From Parietaria judaica (taxonomy: Eukaryota; Streptophyta; Magnoliopsida; Rosales; Urticaceae), in the NCBI GenBank assembly GCA_954871525.1, contig OX940864.1, positions 29,677,001 through 29,741,000 on the forward strand: a DNA stretch of 64,000 nt, given 5' to 3'. Positions 56,751 to 64,000 of the stretch are shown in pieces (positions within the stretch are counted from its first letter, which is position 1; each line of letters begins with the position of its first letter). Both the position numbers and the translations under genes were made by a program. The notes under the pieces are model-generated. The model saw only the letters and a list, made by a program, of their open reading frames with translations, was not told the DNA's origin and did no database searches.

Positions 56751-58190
56751 CATAAATGCCATAAATTTCATGATGAAAGAGAATATAAACAGTAAAAAAT
56801 GTTAAAATGAAAGGAAACTCTAAAAACTAAAAAATTAACAAATATTTCGAAAGCTGTCGTTTTGGGACCCAAAACAAGAAAATTCAGCGAAAAATCGCAA
56901 ATATCAAGTCGTTATCGAAACCATTTTAATTTTACCCGTTTTCTATAATATATATAAAAAAAAGGAAGTCCCACCAAATGCCCAAAAAGTACTAAACGTT
57001 TAAGAGAATTGCCCATAGTTTCTTAAACTTAATTTATACCCAATAATAATTTTTTTGGACCATATTAACTCTAGTTATTAGTTATAATAATTATTTTTTG
57101 TATAACAATTATAAATAATATATTTTAATATCGAAATTACTTTTTCCTATAATTAAGATTGACAACTTCCCCTATTAATTATGATATTAATTTAATTATG
57201 TTATTTTTCCAAAAAAAATCTTCCGCATTTAATTCATTGTGTAAATCGACCTCTCTCCTCAAACATGTCTCTGGTTTCGACCTCTCGCCAAAGCTTTTGC
57301 ATCGCCTTGTTTCGTCGCCAAAAGCTTGTTTCGTTCGCCCTCCTTTGATCGCTATCTCTCAGTCGCCAAAATCGGGTATAATTATCTATAATTATAATTA
57401 GAAAATATTTAGTAATTTCATTTACAGTTTGAAATTGGTATATTTATAAACGATTTAAGTTTTCATATTTCTCGAGATTCAACATGTTAATCAAATTTCG
57501 TAAATATATTTTTTTAGTTTTTGAAATTTCGTATATATATTTGCAGTTCAACAGGTTCAACAAGTTAATAAAATTTTGTAAATATGTTTAGAGTTTTCTA
57601 CAGGTTAATAAAATTGTTCTGCAAAAAAAATTTAGGTGGTAAATATTACGTACGAATGATTTTGAATGAATTTTAGAGATTTTTTTTTTCTTATAATTTT
57701 TAAACGATAGAATCCTTATTAATAGGGAAAAAAATATTTCAAGATAATCCTTTAATCAACTATTTTGAATAATTAAGGATTTTTAAAAATTAATTAGTTA
57801 TTCTGTTTAGCTATTTTAAGAAAAAAAAATTAAATTGATATTTAAATGATTACCTAAATCAATATCAGCTAATTAAAATTGTTTATAATATATGCAAAAT
57901 AATATTATAAAACATAAAAATGAGTAAGGGTATATTAGTTCATGTCTCAATTAATTGGTAGTTTTGATTACCATAAATAAGTTTGGGTATTTTCTTGAAA
58001 GGTTAAGAAAAAATATGAGCCAAAAAAATAAAAATAAATGATAAGCCGGTGTTATTTTCCGTTACAATTGTCAAGGGATCCATAAATACGATTAAATTTG
58101 CAATAATTGATGTCCTTAACCTTATAACATTATCTCTAGGCAATCGGAGATGAGTTCCCATGAGTGTATTATAACCCTATCCACTACAAA
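56751..58190. other. Intergenic, nothing firm
   Basis: AT-rich. 57230-57370 is a short GC-richer piece with TCGCC(A/C)AAAGCTT words and no recognised identity. Confidence 0.45.
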
Positions 58191-58330
58191 AATTAGGGTT
58201 TTAGCAAAGAAAAAACCATCACTAAAAGTCGATTTGTCATTGCTATAACCTTTAGCGACAAAATTTATCCGTAAAAAGTTGCCACTTGCTATAAAGTCGT
58301 GGCAATAGGCTTTTTCAAAACTTTTCTGCT
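58191..58330. mobile_element. CACTA element end, fragment
   Basis: CACTACAAAAATTAGGGTTT is a canonical CACTA-type terminus, followed by subterminal-like TTTAGCGAC and TAGCAAAG words. No matching TAGTG end was found in the window. Confidence 0.5.
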
Positions 58331-59300
58331 AAACGTTTATTCACGGATGATTAAAAACAAAATGGCATTATTTACCCGATGAAACCTTTAGCGCAAGGAT
58401 AAATCAAGATTTATATCAATATTTAGAGGGATTCTAAAATCTTATATTCATGTCGTATTTGATCTATTTTTTTAATAAAAATTACTAATAAATTGTGAAT
58501 CCGTCTAGCACATTAAGGGTTGAATTTTTTATCATCTATATTCACAAAATGCCCATATTTACAAAATTATCACAAAAGTGCATGCATAAAAATCCGTAGC
58601 TCCTAGAACACGACAAATTACTTCCCAGAAAAAAATAGGTCGACATAAAAAAAGAAAAGAAAAAAAAAAAGACAAGAATATTTGAAAAGAAAAAAGAGCG
58701 AAGTGGGCATATAAACTTTTAAGAGAATTTACACATCACAGAAAGAAAAAAAAAAAAAAGTAGTTTGAAGCAAGTAATAAGAACAGGGAAGAACAAGAAT
58801 AAGATTTAAGAATCAGAAAAATAATAAATTAAACCCAATTCATATTAAAAGCATCTTATATACTCTTTTTGGATCATACTTTGGTTATTTAAATTTTGTA
58901 ATAGTTGATTTTGCAGTAATTTGTTTCAAGTTTAATATTTAGCTTCTAAAAGGACAATCTCGTTTGATAGATATTAAATTACTTTTATGAGGCAATTACT
59001 CAAGAGTACGTCAATACATTGGGATGATATCATAAATTTATGAAGCCTTAAATTTTTTCCATTAACTTCTTTTAAATCTCACTCCGCTCCATTTTATAGA
59101 TAATTCCTGTGAAAAATTACATTGCATGGCTAGATAAATAACTAATTTTAAAATTATAACTGATAAAATTCTCCTTACATAATACAAGGGCTAGATGAAT
59201 ATGGCAAGAGACGTGATTGAATTAATTAACTCAACCACAAAAATACATAATTACTATAGTAAGCAAACATGGATAATAAATACCAAAAATCTCAGTAAAT

Positions 59301-59489
59301 TCATGCAGCGGGAGCATAGTCGAATCCGCCGTCATTATCATCATCGTCGTCATCACCTTCTATACACGAAATCGGATCAATGTTTTTGTTTCCAAAACCG
59401 CTATTATCACGAAAATCTCTCTTGGCCTCACCACTCTTCTTGCCCCACAACAGCAATGTTACAACATTTTTCTCAACAATCGAATACAT
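59301..59489 (-). CDS. IMA: IRON MAN (IMA/FEP) iron-deficiency signalling peptide, copy 2
   Basis: A 62-residue micro-ORF, MYSIVEKNVVTLLLWGKK at the start and EGDDDDDDNDGGFDYAPAA at the end. It shares the SIVEKN...LLWG N-terminus with copy 1, so these two are the closest pair; both have Phe for the usual Tyr. A TATA box (TATATATAG, 59592-59600) lies about 103 bp upstream of the ATG, and the 31-bp block recurs at 59649-59679. The frame is intact. Like copy 1 it should act in the cytosol or nucleus as a BTS/BTSL-binding decoy, an inference from the family motif. Confidence 0.95.
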   Translation of the reverse strand: MYSIVEKNVVTLLLWGKKSGEAKRDFRDNSGFGNKNIDPISCIEGDDDDDDNDGGFDYAPAA

Positions 59490-59519
59490 GGCTGATGAAT
59501 GAGAGATGTTTCTAAGTGA

Positions 59520-59880
59520 GCTCAGCTACAAATTAGAAAGGTGTATGTGTGTTTTGGTTTTGTTGTGATGAAATGGTAGGCTTGCGTTGGGTATATATAG
59601 AGCTATTTGAGGGAATATTTTTAGGGTTTGAGTTTGAGGCACAAGAAAGAACGTGGAGACATGCATGAGGAACGTGTTATACGCAGCGTGCACGAGCTAT
59701 ATAGACATGCAAAGTGTTTGTGTTTGTGTCCATGGAATATATTTCACTACTTCTGGGGTCAATATAAGGAAAGAAAAGATGGAATATATTGGCGTTGGGT
59801 CCTTGGGTTGTATGGTTGAGTTGCTTTGCTTTGTAATAAAGCTATGATTTTAGTTATAAAGCCATTTTAGTTTTGATACC
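59520..59880 (-). promoter_or_regulatory. Upstream region of IMA copy 2
   Basis: Aligns with 36000-36330 of copy 1: GGTATATATAGAGCT, GAACGTGGAGACATGCATGA and, farther up, TTGTATGGTTGAGT and CATTTTAGTTTTGATACCG. Spacing between TATA and the 31-bp block is larger here (~50 bp against ~18). Confidence 0.7.
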
Positions 59881-60012
59881 GGGAAAAAAAAAAAAGGAAG
59901 CAGAAAGGAAGACATATTGTTGTATGTTTCTATGGATACGCCATAGTCACACAATAGCAACTTGACTCGATGGTATATATCATACGGATACCTAATGAAT
60001 GAAAGTGAAGGC

Positions 60013-60480
60013 TGTTGGTTTTCAATTCACAGATCTGCAAAGAACATGATCACCACCAAAGAAAATCGAACAGGAATTGAAGAACACGAACTTTTGGGAG
60101 AAGAATTTCTCTATTGATAATCGAAAGAAAAAATACAAAGAAAACTCTAATGGACTCAGCACTTTACAAAGTGTACAATGCTAGGTTTATATAGCCTCAC
60201 ATAGGCGAAACCCTAGCTAACAAAATCGCACAAAATCGAGAAACTACCCTAAATAATCTTATCAAATCATTGACTTGATCTTTGCTTGCTCCTCAAGCTT
60301 CGCGGGTAGTTGCTGACTTTCCCTTTCCTGCTCGGACAACTTCTCTGTCCCCGAGCTGGTCTGCTCGTCTGCCCCTGGTCGGGCTTGCCTTCTATTCGAA
60401 CCTTCTACTCGTGTTCACCCGAGCTGGGCTGAACTCTTGTCCGTCCTTGGTTCTGGTCGGTACCCGGGCTGACTTCCTCA
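60013..60480 (-). mobile_element. Solo LTR related to nested Copia copy 3 (minus)
   Basis: The minus strand reads TGAGGAAGTCAGCCCGGG...GAAAACCAACA, with GACCAGCTCGGGG, GCTTGAGGAGCAAGCAAAG and TATATAAACC as in copy-3-type LTRs. No primer site adjoins it and no duplication was found. Confidence 0.6.
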
Positions 60481-60481
60481 G

Positions 60482-60950
60482 TGTGACGGACTAAGTAAAG
60501 CTTAAGCTCACTCCACACCAGGATTGTCCCCCACCAGAAAGCTCCCCACAAGAAATGAGCTTGAGCAGAAATGCTCCCTAGCAGCAAGGGACCCGGGCAG
60601 AAATGTCCCAAGCAGCTCTGGTGGGGACACACACTAGAAGTCAGCGGAAGCTATTCCTGGAAGGTGCCAAACTTGATGAGCAAGTTTTGAGAATTTGGTT
60701 TCCCATTCTGTTAGGATTCGAATGTAAATATAGAATATTTGATTGGGTTTATTTTAAGAAGTTTTTGCCAGGGTTTCGTTTTTTGGTCCCCTATAAGTAC
60801 TAGTGTTAGTCTTTTATTTTGTAACTTCTTCCCTTGTAATTTTTTTCTTCAGACATTATTAATTAGAGAAGCTTTTTCTTCCAAATTATCTTTTTTGTTC
60901 TTTGTTCTTCGTGTGAATTTTTGGCAGATGTATTTTATTAGGAACCAACA
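60482..60950 (+). mobile_element. LTR related to nested Copia copy 3 (plus), head-to-head with the previous one
   Basis: TGTGACGGAC...AGGAACCAACA. It shares CCACCAGAAAGCTCCCCAC, AAGCTATTCC(T/A)GGAAGGTGCC and TTTGGTTTCCCATTCTGTTA with 51156-51782. No retroelement interior or clear duplication adjoins it. Confidence 0.65.
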
Positions 60951-61300
60951 ATTATATGGGACAAAATATTCTCAAATGATACTTATAAAGGTTTACTGAA
61001 AATAATATTCTGAAAACTATATATAATGTAGAATATTATATGTATTGAATCCAAATTCGCATGTCTATGTGGCACAATATTATGTAGTTTTTTTTTTATT
61101 CCTTTTCTTTTGGATCGTATTGTAGTAGGTTAGTAGATAAGTCATGGTTTAAATTTAACTTCTTTTGAATCTAGATTAATTATTATTATATTCTCATAAT
61201 TACGTTTATGTAAGGATTAATAGGTCTTGCACGTAATACAATTTTGGTGCAATGGTATTGTGCCTTGTATATAAATCTTTTTCTTCACCGTAGAGGAGCC

Positions 61301-61868
61301 TGTTGGGTATCCCTCCTATTTGGAGGCCCAACAATGTGGGTTATTTTTGACCCATTGATCCATGTACCCGGCCCATGAAGCCTAGGTCATAAATGACTTA
61401 GATGAGATGAAGAAAAGTAAGAGTGAAGAAGTGAGAGAAAAACAAGAGAAAGAGAAAGGAAAGGAAATTCGTGGTTCCCGCACAGAGGTACGTTCTGAAC
61501 GGTGGAGATGTGGTTTGAAACTTTCTAGGTCGGTCTGAAGTGTGGAAACCAGAGGCTGTTTTGTGAGAACGTTTTTCACAAATTCTTCTCTTGCTTGTTT
61601 GTTGTAATCCGAGATTGGTGTTCGATCTTGATGATGATGATGTATGCCTCTAATTTTATCTAGAGAAGACTTCGTTTGTACCTCACTCTTGATTATAGTG
61701 GATTTTAAGCGGCCTACGGGTCCCGTGGTTTTTTTTACTCCGTTTTGGGGGTTTTTCCACGCTAAAATTGTCTCGTGTTCGTGGTTGTGTTTCGATTATT
61801 ATCGCCTTCATATTTCAGTGGCTATTGGGAGATATTGAAATTCCGTTGCGTTGCGCTTTCTCCCAACA
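61301..61868 (+). mobile_element. Solo LTR (Copia-like) just downstream of IMA copy 3
   Basis: TGTTGGGTATCC...TTCTCCCAACA with the perfect 5-bp duplication GAGCC (61296-61300, 61869-61873). The TTTTGGGGGTTTTTCCACG stretch near 61742-61760 is typical of plant Copia LTRs. It ends 102 bp past the IMA copy 3 stop codon, so it may contribute that gene's 3' UTR or polyadenylation. Confidence 0.85.
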
Positions 61869-61969
61869 GAGCCTTATTATATATAAAGCAGTGAAAGATA
61901 CTACAAAATATAGAAAAGCAAATCGTAAAACGGACGTTACATTAAAACATAAATATGCTTATAGCAAAA

Positions 61970-62128
61970 TCATGCGGCCGGAGCGTAGTCGTAACCGCCA
62001 TCGTCGTCATCATCGTCATCGTCATCGCCTTCTACGACATTATCACATCTAGCGCTGCCATTATCGGTTTCATCTTCTTGCTTCTTGCACCACATTTCCG
62101 CACCATTTTTCACCAAAACCAACGTCAT
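61970..62128 (-). CDS. IMA: IRON MAN (IMA/FEP) iron-deficiency signalling peptide, copy 3
   Basis: A 52-residue micro-ORF: starts MTLVLVKNGAEMWCKK and ends EGDDDDDDDDDGGYDYAPAA. It has nine consecutive Asp and the canonical Tyr, so it is the closest of the three to the textbook motif. The N-terminus is diverged from copies 1 and 2 apart from a VxKN core, and contains two Cys. I chose the ATG at 62126-62128 as the first in frame; a later Met (residue 12) is possible. A TATA-like TTATATAG lies at 62232-62239, about 105 bp upstream. It is too short to stand out by length; the call rests on the C-terminal signature and the shared upstream region. Confidence 0.92.
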   Translation of the reverse strand: MTLVLVKNGAEMWCKKQEDETDNGSARCDNVVEGDDDDDDDDDGGYDYAPAA

Positions 62129-62159
62129 TTCGATAAGCTAAATATTTCGGATCAATAAA

Positions 62160-62520
62160 GAATTGTGATAGTTTAGCAAGCAAGGAAAAGAGCTTGGGAT
62201 TTGGCTGATATAAAACCCTATTTTCTGGGGTTTATATAGAAGGTTTCTATAGAATTCAGGGTGAGTTCGAACACATGAATAAGTGTGCGAAGATACGAGA
62301 GGAATGTGCTAGCTAGACGCAACGCCAAGAGGGTGTGTTTCCACACAATTTTTCGAGTGTGACAATACATAAATTTTTTATTTTGTGATAATATTCATGT
62401 TATCATTTCGAGCACATTATTTTCTTTGTGTCGACATAAAGAGAGAAATATGGTATATTTTTAGTAGGTCGACCTTTGGGTTATAGTTGAGTCACTATAT
62501 TGGTTAAAGAGTCGCTAATA
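62160..62520 (-). promoter_or_regulatory. Upstream region of IMA copy 3
   Basis: Shares with copies 1 and 2 the TATA position, an ACGAGAGGAATGTGCTA word (62296-62312) equivalent to the end of the 31-bp block, and GTCGACCTTTGGGTTATAGTTG near 62467. The first half of the block (GAACGTGGAGACATG) is not conserved here. Confidence 0.55.
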
Positions 62521-63935
62521 AGAAAATGTCCTCAACGTTTTCAGGTTTCATCACATGTGACAATAATCTGTGAGCAATAACATTTCATGTGGACACAAAC
62601 ACACACATATATATATATACACGTGTATGTATATATTTATATATATTACAATATACTTGGTTAAAGTTAGTCAATCTTAGTGTTCAAAAAGATCTTTACA
62701 TTCAGTTCAGTGAAGGAGGTATTAAGATCCCAAGATAGACAAGTATAATGACTCAAATATATATAATATATATTTATACACTCACGGTATTTCACATGTA
62801 TATATAATACTAAAGTCTATTATAAAATTTGTGATTCTTTAGAAATATTGTCGTAATAAATAGTGAAGAAATAATTAAATTACTATTGCAAACTCAGATG
62901 TTTCAAAATAGCATATATTACTTGCAGTAGAAAAGACATGTTACTTATTTTTTTTACAACATAAGTACATTACAATTTCGATACTTTTTAAATGAATCTT
63001 AGACAACTTTATAGATTTAAAAAATGTTTCAACGAAATCTTACACAAATAAAAATATATGTTTGCCTAATATTAGAGTCTTACTATAAGTTTTAATACAA
63101 TTTGTCTACGTTGTGACTCTGGACTCAACTGACCTAAAACTAATTTCATGACTCGAAAAGTCCAGGTCAATATGGTAGTCAAAGTTCTTCGTCCAACGTA
63201 CTTATAATTAATTAAATAGTTGTGTAAGTGCTATATATACTTTGTTAAATAAATATTTAATAACTTATATTTTTAATTAAGCTAGTTTTTATGATTGATA
63301 TATTAATAAACTCAATAATCTATCCTCCACAATATTAGTTTAAAATATATTGTACTAATAAAACCTCACAATCCCGCGTACTACCATGCAGTATAATCCT
63401 GAAAAATGTAGTGCTTAAACAACGCATCATATTCCACAAATAAAAGTGACATTCTCTTTGCCAATAGGGAGTGTGTTTTATCAATTTTCAAATATTTTTT
63501 TATCACGGACAATCATTACGATACGATAGTATAATAGTTTTTTAGCTAAAGTTTTTATTATTAAATTAATCTTGAAGGCCAATATCAATATAACATTAAT
63601 GTAACATGTAAATGAACACTCTCAATTCGCAAAATTTTAGCAATCGATAAAATTAATTCCTAGTGAATAAAGTCAGCGTCCTCGTCATACTTGTAATAAT
63701 AATTATATAAATCCGCACCATGCAGTAACGTAGTTTATACGTTAAACTAGCTATATAATTCATAAGTTTTTGCAATTAATTTATCGATAATTATTTACTA
63801 ATTATGTTTTAACAGTATTTTATGAAGAATGATTGTTATTGTTTTATACTTATCTTATTCTTTAGTATATTATTTGGTTTATCATCGGATAAATTGGCAC
63901 TTATAGAATTTTGCAGTGCAAAAAACGGATATATA
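62521..63935. other. Intergenic, nothing recognised
   Basis: AT-rich with several ATATAT tracts (for example 62607-62646); no gene or complete transposon seen. Confidence 0.5.
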
Positions 63936-64000
63936 TGTTGGATCCCAAATCACGGATCAACTAAGAAACACAAATAACACCAAAGAAATCGAACAGGAAA
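63936..64000 (-). mobile_element. LTR end cut by the window edge
   Basis: TGTTGGATCCCAAATCACGG, then ACCAAAGAAATCGAACAGGA, resembles the start of the minus-strand LTR at 60013 (ACCAAAGAAAATCGAACAGG). It continues beyond the window. Confidence 0.55.

Noticed and set aside
59195..59515. 106-codon plus-strand frame over IMA copy 2
   Set aside because: Antisense shadow; its His/Arg run is the complement of the IMA Asp codons. The plus-strand frames over IMA copies 1 and 3 are explained the same way.
60603..60999. Plus-strand frames of 66 and 86 codons
   Set aside because: They lie in a Copia-type LTR and its flank and have no domain.
1..64000. tRNA, rRNA, snRNA or known miRNA genes
   Set aside because: None recognised by eye; a tRNAscan-SE and Infernal run would be decisive.

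Overview
The window is plant nuclear DNA, almost certainly from a flowering plant. It is AT-rich and packed with Copia, Gypsy, hAT, Mutator-like, CACTA, pogo and LINE remnants. The few real genes are angiosperm types: a Golgi GDP-fucose transporter, two PPR genes, and three IRON MAN (IMA/FEP) iron-signalling micropeptides. I cannot name the species. No rRNA, tRNA, CRISPR or bacterial-type feature was seen.

Layout: 0.8-1.2 kb, 5'-truncated LINE. 1.8-7.4 kb, complete but decayed minus-strand Copia element with 132-bp LTRs and TSD AATGT. 7.5-11.8 kb, a block bounded by ~220-280-bp inverted repeats, holding two hAT elements and a probable solo LTR. 13.3 kb, a Mutator-like MITE. 13.97-15.0 kb, the intact intronless GDP-fucose transporter gene (minus). 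15.3-23 kb, a dense graveyard: hAT element, MULE with a nested solo LTR, two more solo LTRs, two MULE MITEs. 24.7-29.6 kb, two tandem PPR genes of the At1g31430 type, the first a pseudogene and the second cut short by a stop. 30.5-35 kb, solo LTR, hAT element, CACTA element. 35.8 kb, first IMA gene. 36.9-55.7 kb, a transposon island: pogo MITE, a Tat-like Gypsy missing RT and integrase, and a Copia with a related Copia nested in its RT. 55.7-64 kb, LTR fragments, a CACTA end, the second and third IMA genes, and a solo LTR just beyond the third.

The most interesting host system is the IMA family. Three minus-strand micro-ORFs (63, 62 and 52 codons) end in an Asp-rich tail followed by GG[F/Y]DYAPAA, share a TATA box about 90-110 bp upstream, and share upstream sequence including a 31-bp block in two copies. 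In known plants these peptides signal iron deficiency by binding BTS/BTSL ubiquitin ligases and so sparing subgroup IVc bHLH regulators. Here the family seems to be a local duplication later pulled apart by about 20 kb of retrotransposons.

The other recurring pattern is a set of non-autonomous hAT elements, four of them with perfect 8-bp duplications, each built largely from its own short CG-rich or palindromic word. All identifications are from reading the sequence; no database search was run.
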